64,000 nt of DNA, taken from Enterococcus alishanensis. Lineage in GTDB: Bacteria; Bacillota; Bacilli; Lactobacillales; Enterococcaceae. The stretch is taken from assembly GCF_019218635.1 (NCBI RefSeq), contig NZ_JAHUZB010000001.1:496001-560000 (forward strand). Direction: 5' to 3'. The notes beneath the pieces are model-generated. The model was not told the DNA's origin and ran no database searches. It saw only the letters and a list, made by a program, of their open reading frames with translations. Of this stretch, positions 38,714 through 50,417 are shown piece by piece (position 1 is the stretch's first letter; each line of letters starts with the position of its first letter). The translations under genes were made by a program, and so were the position numbers.

Positions 38714-39715
38714 ATGACAGTAAAAGTTGGAATTAATGGATTCGGACGTATCGGACGCTTAGCTTTCCGTCGCATCCAAAACGTAAAAGGATTAGAAGTA
38801 GTAGCAATCAATGACTTAACAGATGCTAAAATGTTGGCACACTTGTTAAAATATGACACTACACAAGGACGTTTTGACGGTACCGTTGAAGTTCACGAAG
38901 GTTCTTTTGACGTAAATGGTAAAGAAGTGAAAGTTTTATCTAGCCGCAACCCTGAAGAAATTCCATGGGCTGACTTAGGCGTTGATATCGTTTTAGAAAG
39001 TACTGGATTCTTTACTTCTAAAGAAAAAGCTGAATTACATTTAAAAGGTGGCGCTAAACGCGTAATCATCACTGCTCCTGGTGGAAACGATGTACCAACA
39101 ATCGTTTACAACACTAACCACGAAATTTTAACTGGTAAAGAAACTGTTATCTCAGGTGCTTCATGTACTACTAACTGCTTAGCTCCTATGGCTAAAGCAT
39201 TAAATGATAACTATGGTATTGTTGAAGGTTTAATGACAACTATCCATGCTTACACTGGTGACCAAATGACATTAGATGGCCCTCATCCTAAAGGTGATTT
39301 CCGTCGTGCTCGTGCTGCTGCTGAAAACATCGTTCCTAATTCAACTGGTGCTGCTAAAGCAATCGGCTTGGTAATTCCTGAATTAAACGGTAAATTAGAT
39401 GGCGCTGCACAACGTGTTCCAGTTGCGACTGGTTCATTAACTGAATTAGTAACTGTTTTAGACAAAGAAGTAACTGTTGACGAAATCAACGCGACTATGG
39501 AAGCAGCTGCTAACGAATCTTATGGTTACAACACTGACGAAATCGTTTCTTCTGATATCATTGGTATGACTTACGGTTCATTATTTGATGCTACTCAAAC
39601 TAAAGTAATGACTGTTGGCGACAAACAATTAGTTAAAACTGTTTCTTGGTATGACAATGAAATGTCATACACTGCACAATTGGTTCGTACTTTAGAATAT
39701 TTCGCTAACTTATAA
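38714..39715 (+). CDS. gap: Glyceraldehyde-3-phosphate dehydrogenase
   Basis: 333 residues. NAD-dependent step of glycolysis. The N-terminal Rossmann motif is [14 protein letters not shown]; the catalytic C151 sits in [11 protein letters not shown], with the partner His in [10 protein letters not shown] near 178. Codon usage is strongly biased toward translationally optimal codons (GGT, GCT, AAC), as expected for one of the most abundant proteins. Second gene after cggR, with a GAGGAGG site. Confidence 0.98.
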   Translation: MTVKVGINGFGRIGRLAFRRIQNVKGLEVVAINDLTDAKMLAHLLKYDTTQGRFDGTVEVHEGSFDVNGKEVKVLSSRNPEEIPWADLGVDIVLESTGFFTSKEKAELHLKGGAKRVIITAPGGNDVPTIVYNTNHEILTGKETVISGASCTTNCLAPMAKALNDNYGIVEGLMTTIHAYTGDQMTLDGPHPKGDFRRARAAAENIVPNSTGAAKAIGLVIPELNGKLDGAAQRVPVATGSLTELVTVLDKEVTVDEINATMEAAANESYGYNTDEIVSSDIIGMTYGSLFDATQTKVMTVGDKQLVKTVSWYDNEMSYTAQLVRTLEYFANL

Positions 39716-39739
39716 GATTTAACGAAAATGTCTGAATCG

Positions 39740-39772
39740 AGCGGGGAAGCTGCGCGCTTCTCCGCTTTTTTT
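39740..39772 (+). terminator. Terminator after gap
   Basis: 11-bp stem with one G-U pair (39740-39750 with 39756-39766), 5-base loop, T run. Suggests that pgk-tpiA-eno depend on readthrough or on their own promoter. Confidence 0.85.
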
Positions 39773-39853
39773 AGAGTAAATATTGGCTCAAAAGAGCTAT
39801 CTAGTTGTATAATTTGATTTGTGCAACAAATAAAATATTAGGAGGTTTCTTTC

Positions 39854-41044
39854 ATGGCAAAAATGACAGTTAAAGACATTGACTTGAAAGATAAGAAAGT
39901 CTTAGTCCGTGTAGATTTTAATGTACCATTAAAAGACGGTGTAATCACTGACGATACTCGGATCAAAGCAGCATTACCAACAATTAATTATATTTTAGAA
40001 CAAGGCGGCAAAGCTATTTTGTTCTCACATTTAGGTCGTGTGAAAACAGAAGAAGATAAAGCTGGCAAATCTTTAAAACCAGTTGCTGAACGTTTAAGTG
40101 AATTATTAGGTAAATCTGTGACTTTCGTACCTGAAACTCGCGGTAAAGAATTAGAAGGCGCAATTAGCAAAATGCAAGATGGCGATGTTGTGGTTTTTGA
40201 AAATACGCGTTTTGAAGACGTTGATGGTAAAAAAGAAAGTGGCAACGATGCTGAACTTGGCAAATACTGGGCTTCTTTAGGCGATGTATTTGTAAATGAT
40301 GCATTTGGTACAGCTCACCGTGCCCATGCTTCAAATGTCGGAATTGCCTCAACTGGTATTCCAACTGTTGCTGGTTTCTTAATGGAAAAAGAAATCAAAT
40401 TTATCGGTGAAGCAGTAGAAGATCCTAAACGTCCGATGGTGGCAATTTTAGGTGGCGCAAAAGTTTCAGATAAAATTGGCGTAATCAAAAACTTAATTCC
40501 AAAAGCTGACAAGATCTTAATCGGTGGTGGAATGACTTATACTTTCTATAAAGCTAAAGGTATGGAAATCGGTAATTCTTTAGTGGAAGAAGATAAAGTT
40601 GAATTGGCAAAAGAATTAATTGCTGAAGCTGGCGACAAATTAGTTTTACCAGTAGATTCAATTACTGTTGCAGAATTTTCAAACGATCTTCCAACTGAAG
40701 AACACACTGGTGATATTCCAACAGGTCAAATGGGTCTTGATATTGGACCTGAATCAATTGCTTTATTTGCTCAAACATTAAGTGGTGCAAAAACAGTTGT
40801 TTGGAATGGCCCAATGGGTGTATTCGAAATGAGTAATTTTGCTCGCGGAACAATCGGTGTTTGCGAAGCAATTGCTAATCTTGAAGGTGCAACAACAATC
40901 ATTGGTGGTGGTGACTCTGCCGCTGCAGCTGAACAATTAGGTTTTGCTGACAAATTTACCCATATCTCTACAGGTGGCGGTGCCAGCTTAGAATTATTAG
41001 AAGGCAAAGCATTACCAGGCTTAGAAGCAATTAACGATAAATAA
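39854..41044 (+). CDS. pgk: Phosphoglycerate kinase
   Basis: 396 residues. Makes ATP from 1,3-bisphosphoglycerate. The signature [14 protein letters not shown] is near the N-terminus, HLGRVKTE near 60, and the nucleotide site [13 protein letters not shown] near 350. Strong codon bias. TAGGAGG site. Followed by tpiA after 34 bp. Confidence 0.98.
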   Translation: MAKMTVKDIDLKDKKVLVRVDFNVPLKDGVITDDTRIKAALPTINYILEQGGKAILFSHLGRVKTEEDKAGKSLKPVAERLSELLGKSVTFVPETRGKELEGAISKMQDGDVVVFENTRFEDVDGKKESGNDAELGKYWASLGDVFVNDAFGTAHRAHASNVGIASTGIPTVAGFLMEKEIKFIGEAVEDPKRPMVAILGGAKVSDKIGVIKNLIPKADKILIGGGMTYTFYKAKGMEIGNSLVEEDKVELAKELIAEAGDKLVLPVDSITVAEFSNDLPTEEHTGDIPTGQMGLDIGPESIALFAQTLSGAKTVVWNGPMGVFEMSNFARGTIGVCEAIANLEGATTIIGGGDSAAAAEQLGFADKFTHISTGGGASLELLEGKALPGLEAINDK

Positions 41045-41048
41045 TTAA

Positions 41049-41834
<786 letters not shown>

Positions 41835-41898
41835 TTTTTTCTGAAAATCGACGTTTTTGTTTGCAGAAACGCTAAATTTTCACTATTATCAATAATAA

Positions 41899-43254
<1,356 letters not shown>

Positions 43255-43276
43255 TTTGATTTAAATACTCGGACCT

Positions 43277-43310
43277 AAGACTGTGAGATTCTCTCGCAGT
43301 CTTTTTTTAT
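43277..43310 (+). terminator. Glycolytic operon terminator
   Basis: 11-bp stem with one G-U pair (43277-43287 with 43293-43303), 5-base loop, seven T. Confidence 0.9.
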
Positions 43311-43491
43311 TTCAAGAATCAATTGTCAATGCGCAAACTATTTCGCAAGTAATAATACTTGTATCAAAAGGGAATATATTTTTCTCTCAAAAAAATATTT
43401 TTAATATAACTTTGAATATTATTTTTTTGTGCTGTAATCATCTTTATAATAGCTTGTTGATAAGGATTTTGGTTATCTTTTAAAATTATAT
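43311..43491. other. AT-rich spacer
   Basis: Part of the 302-bp gap between eno and the secreted-protein gene. Very AT-rich with long A and T runs. A 66-codon open frame (43283-43483) starts inside the eno terminator, lacks a ribosome site and is not credible. I see nothing else here. Confidence 0.4.
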
Positions 43492-43519
43492 TTGAAAATA
43501 TAATAACTAATGATATAAT
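43492..43519 (+). promoter_or_regulatory. Promoter of the secreted-protein gene
   Basis: TTGAAA (43492-43497), 16-bp spacer, perfect TATAAT (43514-43519), 37 bp before the start codon. Confidence 0.75.
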
Positions 43520-43556
43520 TTAAAGAGATGTTAAAATGAAAGGGGAAGATAACATT

Positions 43557-45146
43557 ATGAAACAAATTAAAAAACCAGTATTGGGGGTATTGAGTGTTTT
43601 ATTAATGTCGACTGTATTGACTACTGTAAGCAGCGTGAAAGCAAGCGCTGACGTTATTGAACAAAGTGAACAGATAGCGGTTGAACAACAGCAGCAAGAA
43701 GAAAAAACACAAAATGTTCAAACAACCGTGGCAGCTTTGCAAGAACAAGCGACAGCACAGCCAGCAACTACTATTGATGTTGAGACTACAGAAGAGGTAG
43801 TTGTGCCAGAAAGCACTGAAAATTCAGAGGTTTCTACTGATGCTAATGAAACGCCAGAAGTGACAGAGGATATTAAAGACGAATCAGTCAAAGATGAAAA
43901 TGCTGAAGTTGCTGATCCAGCCGAAGAGGAAGTGGTGGATCAAACAACACCAGAAGCAGAAACTGAAAAAACTTCTGGGAATCAAAGTACTTCACCGATT
44001 AACGATAACACGGTATCAGTAAACGGTATTGCTGATAGCCAAAAAGACCAAGAAGTGAAAACTATTAACGCTGAAGGTATTACAAGTAATGTATTAACTG
44101 AAAATGATTTAACAACAAATGTCATTTGGCAAAAATATTTAAAATCCCTTGAAGGAAATACAATGGGTGATATTGTTATCAATAATGCAGGAAATATGAC
44201 GATTGTATATGATGTAAATACTGGTGAAAGTATTATTTTAATCAATGGTGTCGTAGCTAGTATTCCTAAAATGGGCTCTGTAGATGTGACAGATGATGAA
44301 GGCAATGAATGGAACATTCATAATCTTGGAAATGGAAGCTTTGATTTACAAGATAAACAGCTAGCTGCTGATAAACACGCTGCTGAAGAAGCCATTCAAG
44401 CTGCTATTTTAAGCTTGATTGGTCCTGGATCAGCTGTTGTTGGTGGAGGGGCCAATTTAGTTGCCAATGTCGTTGAAGGTGTTGTGGAAACACCGATTGA
44501 TTTGGCTTTCTTTTTACCAATGTTAGGTTTAGGGTTTTTAAGTGCGATTCCAGTTGTAGGTATTTTGCCGTTGTTCCTTGATGGATTGTTAGCTTTTCCA
44601 GCCGCTGCATTTAATATCGGCAAAGATTTATTAATGACAGGTCGGACAGTTGTAAACAATACATTGAGTACAATTACACAGCTTTTAGCATTGAAAACAC
44701 AACTTGATAGTGCTAATGGTCATATTGAAAATATGAATGTAACGGGTTCAGATCGTGATCAAGCAGCTTTGAACAATGCTTTGTTTATTGCAAGTGCACT
44801 AGGTACAATTGTTCCTTCTCTTTTAGATAGTGGGATTCAAATCGCTAGTACTGCTCTACATGCAGTTGTAGAAGTTGCATTTGTGGCAGCTTATTGGGCA
44901 CTAGGTATTTTAAGTGCGATTCCAATTTTAGGGATTATTCCATTAGCAATTAATGGTCTATTATTAACTGGTCACTTTGCTTTAAATACGGTATGGAAGT
45001 TAGCTGATCAAGGTCGTCAAACTGTCTTAAATGGTGCTTCAATCGCTTTAGGTGGGTTGGCTTCAGGTGGCAGTCTACTTAACGCATTAGGCCAAAAAGA
45101 TAAATCAGATTTGTTAAATGAAGTATATACTTTAGGTTTTGCATAA
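43557..45146 (+). CDS. Secreted protein with acidic linker and hydrophobic repeats, unknown function
   Basis: 529 residues; I do not recognise the family. A Sec signal peptide (1-31) ends in an ASA cleavage motif. Residues about 35-165 are rich in Gln, Glu, Thr and Pro and look disordered. A small domain follows (about 180-270). The C-terminal half holds two hydrophobic blocks that align: LSAIPVVGILPLFLDGLL and LSAIPILGIIPLAINGLL, each followed by a GR-x2-V-x-N motif. There is no LPXTG, LysM or choline-binding motif. Membrane insertion after export, as in pore-forming proteins, is possible but unproven. ATG 43557 is chosen over 43536 because of AAAGGGGAAG. Confidence 0.85.
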   Translation: MKQIKKPVLGVLSVLLMSTVLTTVSSVKASADVIEQSEQIAVEQQQQEEKTQNVQTTVAALQEQATAQPATTIDVETTEEVVVPESTENSEVSTDANETPEVTEDIKDESVKDENAEVADPAEEEVVDQTTPEAETEKTSGNQSTSPINDNTVSVNGIADSQKDQEVKTINAEGITSNVLTENDLTTNVIWQKYLKSLEGNTMGDIVINNAGNMTIVYDVNTGESIILINGVVASIPKMGSVDVTDDEGNEWNIHNLGNGSFDLQDKQLAADKHAAEEAIQAAILSLIGPGSAVVGGGANLVANVVEGVVETPIDLAFFLPMLGLGFLSAIPVVGILPLFLDGLLAFPAAAFNIGKDLLMTGRTVVNNTLSTITQLLALKTQLDSANGHIENMNVTGSDRDQAALNNALFIASALGTIVPSLLDSGIQIASTALHAVVEVAFVAAYWALGILSAIPILGIIPLAINGLLLTGHFALNTVWKLADQGRQTVLNGASIALGGLASGGSLLNALGQKDKSDLLNEVYTLGFA

Positions 45147-45176
45147 TTTAATCGCGTAATTAAAAACAAGTAGTTC

Positions 45177-45213
45177 AACCTGTGAGAATTAATTTTCTTA
45201 CAGGTTTTTTTGT
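45177..45213 (+). terminator. Terminator after secreted-protein gene
   Basis: 12-bp stem with one G-U pair (45177-45188 with 45195-45206), 6-base loop, seven T. Confidence 0.9.
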
Positions 45214-45348
45214 GTTTTCGAATAAAAAACGTATCTTTTTTTTGAGAGAATATTTCTTGCTAATTTTCAAAGTAATTTAGTAGGATAAAAAATTTTTTAG
45301 TTCTTTTTTTTACAATTTTAGACAACAAGCGATTGATACAATTAAGAA

Positions 45349-45363
45349 AAGAAAGCGCTTGTT
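45349..45363. promoter_or_regulatory. Possible cre (CcpA) site
   Basis: Core GAAAGCGCTT fits WTGNAANCGNWNNCW at all but two fixed positions. It lies 20-35 bp upstream of the amidohydrolase start, where bound CcpA would repress the catabolic cluster. Confidence 0.5.
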
Positions 45364-45383
45364 AAAATTTAGGAGGCAATCAG

Positions 45384-47072
45384 TTGGAAAAAGCAGATGT
45401 GATTTTTTTAAACGGAAAAGTTGCAACAGTAGATGACGAATTCTCATTAGCCGAGGCAGTGGCGGTTAAGTCTGGTTGGATTATCGCCGTTGATTCAAAT
45501 GAAAAGATTAAAAAATATCTCGATGAAGCAACCGAAGTTATTGATTTACAAGGCAAGTTGATGTTGCCAGGCACTCATGATGCCCATATGCATGGTGTTC
45601 ATACCGGTTTGTCTTTAAGTCCCCTTTTTTTAGATGTCCGATTTCCTAAAGTTAAAAAAATTTCTGATTTACAAGAAATTATTCGAGCAGCCGTTGAAAA
45701 AGTTCCTGAGGGTGCTTGGATTGTCGGTATGGGCTGGAATGAAATGTTAATTGAAGAATGTCTGGCAGAAGGACGAACCTTAAAAAAATGGGATTTAGAT
45801 GTTGTTTCACCAAATAATCCAGTTGTTTTAAATGATTATGGCGCCCATCGAATGGTGGTTAATAGTCAAGCTTTGGGGCGTTGCGATATCTCTGAAAAAA
45901 CACCAGATTTGCCACCAGAAGCTGGTTTGATTGAACGACTCGAAAACAGTCGAGAACCCACGGGCTATTTAAATGAATGGGGTGCTCAAGTTTTAGTTTG
46001 GCAGCAGGTGCCAACATTACCAGCAGAAGAAATTGAAGCTTGTATTTTAGAAATGAACCGAGAGTTAAATAAATATGGCATTACTAGCCATGTGGATATT
46101 TTAGGCATTGGTGGTAATCAGCTTATTCGAGGCACTTGGGGCGAGAAAAGTATTGGAATTTACGAAAAATTAGCAAGGGAAGATAAATTAACTGCTCGAG
46201 TAAGTATTAATTTATTAGCGGGAATTGATGGTATTCAAAGTTATCAAGCAATTACGGAAGGATTGGAGAAAACTACTTTACCAGATTTTCAAGATCGAAA
46301 CTGGGTGAAGGCTGAGACAGTCAAAATATTCGGTGACGGTGGCGGTTGGCTAAGAGAAAATAATCAAGTGGTCGGAGATCATGGGCGTTCAACTTTTCCG
46401 GGAGAGACCGATTTAGCACAAGAAAAAGAATTGATTAAGACAATTATCGAAGTTCATCGTCGTGGTTGGCAATTAGGAATTCATGCGATTGGTGGTCGAA
46501 CAATTGATACAATTATTGAAGGTTATAAACAAGCCTTAGAAAAATATCCGCGGGAAAATCCTCGTCATTTTATTATTCATGGTGATGATATGACAGTCGA
46601 AAATGCCCAAGTTGCTGCAAGATATGATATTAGTATGTCAGTTCAAGCGGTGGCAGCTTATCAAATGATGGATTTTATGCGGTTGCGTTTTGACGAAGAA
46701 TATGGAAATGCGCTGTTTGCCTGGGATGTCTATCAAAAAGCTGGTGTAAATGTTGCCAATGGATCAGATTCTAACATTTTTTCTTTAAATTGGTTAGAAG
46801 GGGCGCAATTTGCAGTGACTCGGCAAACCGTCTCTGGAAATAAATATCGTCCAGATTTAACTAGTGAGCGTGCCGATGTGATTCGCATGTACACCATTAA
46901 TGGCGCAAAACAAGAACACCTTGAAGCGGTTCGGGGATCAATTGAAGTGGGGAAAGTAGCCGACTTTCAGATTTTAGACCAGGATATTTTAATGATTCCA
47001 CCAGAAGAAATTGGTAAAACAAAAGTAGTCATGACAATGGTTGATGGGAAGATTGTTTATAAAAATAGCTGA
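45384..47072 (+). CDS. Amidohydrolase family 3 (YtcJ-like) metal-dependent hydrolase
   Basis: 562 residues. A two-part beta-sandwich flanks a TIM barrel. The metal site starts with GTHDAHMHG (about 56-64), continues with GDGGGWL near 316 and the HAIGG and IHGDD histidines near 370 and 400, and ends in NGSDSNIFSLN near 456. YtcJ-type enzymes hydrolyse amide or ring bonds, but substrates are mostly unknown. The start is TTG, with AGGAGG 7 bp upstream. First gene of a metabolic cluster; 14 bp to the ene-reductase gene implies co-transcription. Confidence 0.9.
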   Translation: MEKADVIFLNGKVATVDDEFSLAEAVAVKSGWIIAVDSNEKIKKYLDEATEVIDLQGKLMLPGTHDAHMHGVHTGLSLSPLFLDVRFPKVKKISDLQEIIRAAVEKVPEGAWIVGMGWNEMLIEECLAEGRTLKKWDLDVVSPNNPVVLNDYGAHRMVVNSQALGRCDISEKTPDLPPEAGLIERLENSREPTGYLNEWGAQVLVWQQVPTLPAEEIEACILEMNRELNKYGITSHVDILGIGGNQLIRGTWGEKSIGIYEKLAREDKLTARVSINLLAGIDGIQSYQAITEGLEKTTLPDFQDRNWVKAETVKIFGDGGGWLRENNQVVGDHGRSTFPGETDLAQEKELIKTIIEVHRRGWQLGIHAIGGRTIDTIIEGYKQALEKYPRENPRHFIIHGDDMTVENAQVAARYDISMSVQAVAAYQMMDFMRLRFDEEYGNALFAWDVYQKAGVNVANGSDSNIFSLNWLEGAQFAVTRQTVSGNKYRPDLTSERADVIRMYTINGAKQEHLEAVRGSIEVGKVADFQILDQDILMIPPEEIGKTKVVMTMVDGKIVYKNS

Positions 47073-47086
47073 AAGAAGGAATTAAA

Positions 47087-49051
47087 ATGAGACAGTACCC
47101 ACATTTATTCAGTCCCAAAAAGATTAAGAACATTACCTTTAGAAACCGCATTTTTGCTTCACCGACATCCTTAGTTTGGCCGGATTATTATACCGGTATG
47201 CCTGATGAAAGCACAGTTTTTTATTACGAAGACAAGGCCCGCGGTGGTGCTGCTAGTGTGACGTTGAGTGAAACCGCGATTAATCGTTATGATGCGAGTC
47301 GACGGCCGAATGATGATGTACTGGTACCTGATTTTGAAAGAGCTATTTTTCCGACTTCTGGTTGGTTAAAAGTTACCGATGCAATTAAACGTCATGGGGC
47401 AGTTCCTTCGATCCAAATTTTCCACGGTGGCGATACTAGTGAACCTATTTTTACCCGCGGACACCAACCAATTGGGCCAAATGGTTTTACGAAAGAAAAC
47501 GGCACTGTTGTAAAAGAGATGGACGAAGACGACATGAAGCGGGTGGCCGATGAGTTTGCGGAAACAGCTTGGTATGCTAAATACAGTGGCTTCCAAAAAA
47601 TTATGATTCACGGTGCCCACGGTTGGTTATTGGCTCAATTTTTATCTCCAGCTACCAATCATCGAACAGATGAATACGGTGGGAGTCTAGAAAATCGCGC
47701 AAAATTTCCTTTAATGGTGGTTGATGCGATTCGTGCAAAAGTTGGAGAAGATTTTCTTTTAGAATATCGAATTAGTGGGGATGAATATCTAGAGGGTGGT
47801 ATGGAAATTGATGAAGCCGTTGAATTTGCTAAAATGTTAGATGGGAAAATTGACTTATTACATGTTTCCGCAGGTTCTTATTATGCTACAAAACAATATA
47901 CCTTCCCGTCTGTTTACTTGCCTCATGGCTGTAATTTACCACTAGCTGAAGCAATGAAAAACGGTGGGGTGAAAACACCAATTGTGACAGTTGGTGCCCA
48001 TTATAATCCAGAGGACATGGAAAAAATTATTGCTGAAGGTAAGGCTGACTTTATTGCGATTGGTCGAGGAATTGTGGCAGATCCACAACTTCCAAATAAA
48101 ATTTTTGCTGGTCGTCAAGCCGATGTGACGCCTTGTTTAAGATGTACGAATTGTTTAGGTGGTAAGTATGATGGTCACAATGAATGTGATGTTAACCCAA
48201 TAGCCGGAAATGAATTGTATACACTAAGAACGCCAAATGTAGTCAATCATAAACGGGTCTTAGTTATTGGCGGTGGACCTGGCGGGATGAAAGCAGCAAT
48301 TACCGCAGCCAAAAGAGGCCATCAAGTAACCTTGGTAGAAAAGGAAGCTCAACTAGGAGGCAACTTAAAATTTACTGATATTGACGCTCATAAAGATGAT
48401 TTAAGACGCTTCAAGGATTATTTAATTAGACAACTAGCTAAGAATGCTGTTGAAGTGAAATTGAATACAGAAGCGAATCTAGCATTGGTGAAAAAACTTA
48501 ACCCTCAAGCAATTATTGTTGCTTCTGGTGCCACACCGGTGGAATTAAAACTACCTGGCAGTGATAAGTTTGAAATGATTCATGCAACCGAGGTTTATCA
48601 ACACCCCGAGCAGGTCGGAAAAAAAGCAATTATGATCGGTGGGGGATTGATGGGCTGTGAAGTTGCTTTACACCTAGCTGAAGCAGGAGTTGATGTAACC
48701 GTTTTAGAACTTCAAACTGGCTTGGCAGTCGATTCTAATCGGATTCATCAAGCAGCTCTATTTGAAATGATGGATAAAATGGCTGATTTGGTTCATAGCC
48801 AGACACAAGTTCAAGTCACTGAGGTAACAGAAAGTGGCGTAACTTATTTAGACGCTGAAGGACAGGCTCACAGTCTTGAAGCTGATACTGTGATTTACGC
48901 AGTAGGTATGAAACCAAATGAAAAAATTGTCGAAGAAATTCGTAGTTGGGATGGCTGGGAAAGTTTTATGCCGATTGGCGATTGTACCGGCGCATCAGTT
49001 GTGAGAAAAGCCGTCCACACCGGCTATTATGCGGCGATGGACATTATTTAA
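47087..49051 (+). CDS. FMN/FAD/4Fe-4S ene-reductase (Old Yellow Enzyme/2,4-dienoyl-CoA reductase family)
   Basis: 654 residues. The N-terminal OYE barrel (1-340) has the HGAHGWLLAQFLSPATNHRTDEYGGSLENR active-site stretch near 173-205. The cluster cysteines are C350, C353, C356 and C367. The C-terminal FAD/NAD(P) domain opens with VLVIGGGPGGMKAA near 390 and has a second dinucleotide motif, AIMIGGGLMGCEVA, near 516. Relatives reduce activated C=C bonds, including BaiCD/BaiH in bile acid metabolism and enoate reductases. The cysteine spacing CX2CX2CX10C is shorter than the CX2CX3CX11C of E. coli FadH. Substrate unknown. Confidence 0.92.
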   Translation: MRQYPHLFSPKKIKNITFRNRIFASPTSLVWPDYYTGMPDESTVFYYEDKARGGAASVTLSETAINRYDASRRPNDDVLVPDFERAIFPTSGWLKVTDAIKRHGAVPSIQIFHGGDTSEPIFTRGHQPIGPNGFTKENGTVVKEMDEDDMKRVADEFAETAWYAKYSGFQKIMIHGAHGWLLAQFLSPATNHRTDEYGGSLENRAKFPLMVVDAIRAKVGEDFLLEYRISGDEYLEGGMEIDEAVEFAKMLDGKIDLLHVSAGSYYATKQYTFPSVYLPHGCNLPLAEAMKNGGVKTPIVTVGAHYNPEDMEKIIAEGKADFIAIGRGIVADPQLPNKIFAGRQADVTPCLRCTNCLGGKYDGHNECDVNPIAGNELYTLRTPNVVNHKRVLVIGGGPGGMKAAITAAKRGHQVTLVEKEAQLGGNLKFTDIDAHKDDLRRFKDYLIRQLAKNAVEVKLNTEANLALVKKLNPQAIIVASGATPVELKLPGSDKFEMIHATEVYQHPEQVGKKAIMIGGGLMGCEVALHLAEAGVDVTVLELQTGLAVDSNRIHQAALFEMMDKMADLVHSQTQVQVTEVTESGVTYLDAEGQAHSLEADTVIYAVGMKPNEKIVEEIRSWDGWESFMPIGDCTGASVVRKAVHTGYYAAMDII

Positions 49052-49115
49052 GCATGTGAATTTAAGGAGCGTTTAGACTGCAGCTAAGCCATCCTTAGTA
49101 AAATAAATTCAAAAA

Positions 49116-49133
49116 TTAAAATCATGATTTTAA
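49116..49133. promoter_or_regulatory. 18-bp perfect palindrome upstream of the MFS gene
   Basis: TTAAAATCATGATTTTAA is an uninterrupted 18-bp palindrome in the 164-bp spacer between the ene-reductase and MFS genes. No T run of terminator type follows. Candidate operator. Confidence 0.5.
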
Positions 49134-49215
49134 AGTAAAGATGACGAAAGATTTTTGTGTTCGTTCTATTTTCCCAAAATTGACACTCATTTTTGTAGTA
49201 CGAGGAGGAAAAGTA

Positions 49216-50406
49216 GTGAATAACTTTAAAATAAAAGCTGCCGTGCTATCTCAATCATTTATTGTAATGGCAATCATGGTGGCTTCGACAGTCTTAGCAA
49301 ATATTGCGCAAAACTTTCCTGAAGCCAGTTTGACAGCGATTCAGATGGTAATGACTTTTGGGATGGTGGCTTCATTTCCTGCTACCTTATTGGCAGGAGT
49401 CCTAGGTAATAAAATCAATAAGAAATATCTAGTATTAGTTGCATTGTTTTTAATGATGATTGGCGGTTTGATTCCAGCCTTTTTAAATGATCAATTGATT
49501 TATATTTATGCTTCAAGTTTGTTAATTGGTGCCGGACAAGGGACTTTAATGACGACCATCAGTAATATTTCTACTGAGTTATTTGAAGGAGAAGAGCGTA
49601 GTCAGATGTATGGTTTACAGACGGCTTTTCAAAATGGAGGTTCAGTAGTCATGATGATGTTAGCAGGGATGCTAGCGCGGGTGCAGTGGTCTCAAGCTTA
49701 TCTGACTTTTGGGATTATCATTGTGACGATTATCATTGTGACAATCTGGTTACCAGCTGAAAAAGTCGCACCAGAAAAAACAGCCGCTGATAGTGGCGCG
49801 CCAAAAGCAAAAGTTCCTGGTTCGATTTATTTTATTGGTTTGTTGATCTGCTTGTTCTGTATTGGCTATTCGACTTTTTCATTGAATGCTTCGCTTTATA
49901 TTGCTTCAATGAACTTAGGCGACCCTTCAACGGTAGCTTTGGCTATGTCACTAAGTACCGGAGCCGGAGTAGTGGGTGGTTTTGCCTTTCCTAAAATTTT
50001 TAAAGTTTTAAATCGTTTCGTCTTAACCTTAGCATGTGCGGTAACCGCAGGAGGCTATCTGCTATTGGTACTATTCCCAAGTATTGCTGTGGTCTTTTTA
50101 GCAGCGATTACGGCCGGGATTGGTTTCTCATTGTCGGTTCCTTTAGGGATTCAGGCAATTTCTGAAACGGCGACACCTGAACAAATGTCTAGTTCAATGG
50201 GAAGTTACATGGCATTCACCTCAGTTGGTGCAGCCGCCTCTCCACTGATTATCAATGCCTTAGCTGGCTTAATTCCCAATGCTGACGACGGTACGGTCTT
50301 TTTAACTAGTGTAGTTTTTCTAGCCATTTTAACAGTCATAACTATTTTTTGGAGTATCAAAACCAGCACCTCAAAAAATGTGAACCAACAAAATTTAGCA
50401 GAGTAA
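49216..50406 (+). CDS. Major facilitator superfamily transporter
   Basis: 396 residues, twelve membrane helices in two sets of six with a charged central loop near residues 178-198 (AEKVAPEKTAADSGAPKAK). The open frame starts at 49141, but GAGGAGG 6 bp before GTG 49216 and the MNNFKIKAAVLSQSF start, which places the first helix normally, fix GTG 49216. It probably carries the compound degraded by the surrounding enzymes, or a product of it. Eleven bp separate it from the first PF04909 gene. Confidence 0.9.
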   Translation: MNNFKIKAAVLSQSFIVMAIMVASTVLANIAQNFPEASLTAIQMVMTFGMVASFPATLLAGVLGNKINKKYLVLVALFLMMIGGLIPAFLNDQLIYIYASSLLIGAGQGTLMTTISNISTELFEGEERSQMYGLQTAFQNGGSVVMMMLAGMLARVQWSQAYLTFGIIIVTIIIVTIWLPAEKVAPEKTAADSGAPKAKVPGSIYFIGLLICLFCIGYSTFSLNASLYIASMNLGDPSTVALAMSLSTGAGVVGGFAFPKIFKVLNRFVLTLACAVTAGGYLLLVLFPSIAVVFLAAITAGIGFSLSVPLGIQAISETATPEQMSSSMGSYMAFTSVGAAASPLIINALAGLIPNADDGTVFLTSVVFLAILTVITIFWSIKTSTSKNVNQQNLAE

Positions 50407-50417
50407 AGGAGAAAACA

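Noticed and set aside
43283-43483. 66-codon open frame after eno
   Set aside because: It begins inside the eno terminator, has no ribosome site, and its composition is that of AT-rich spacer.
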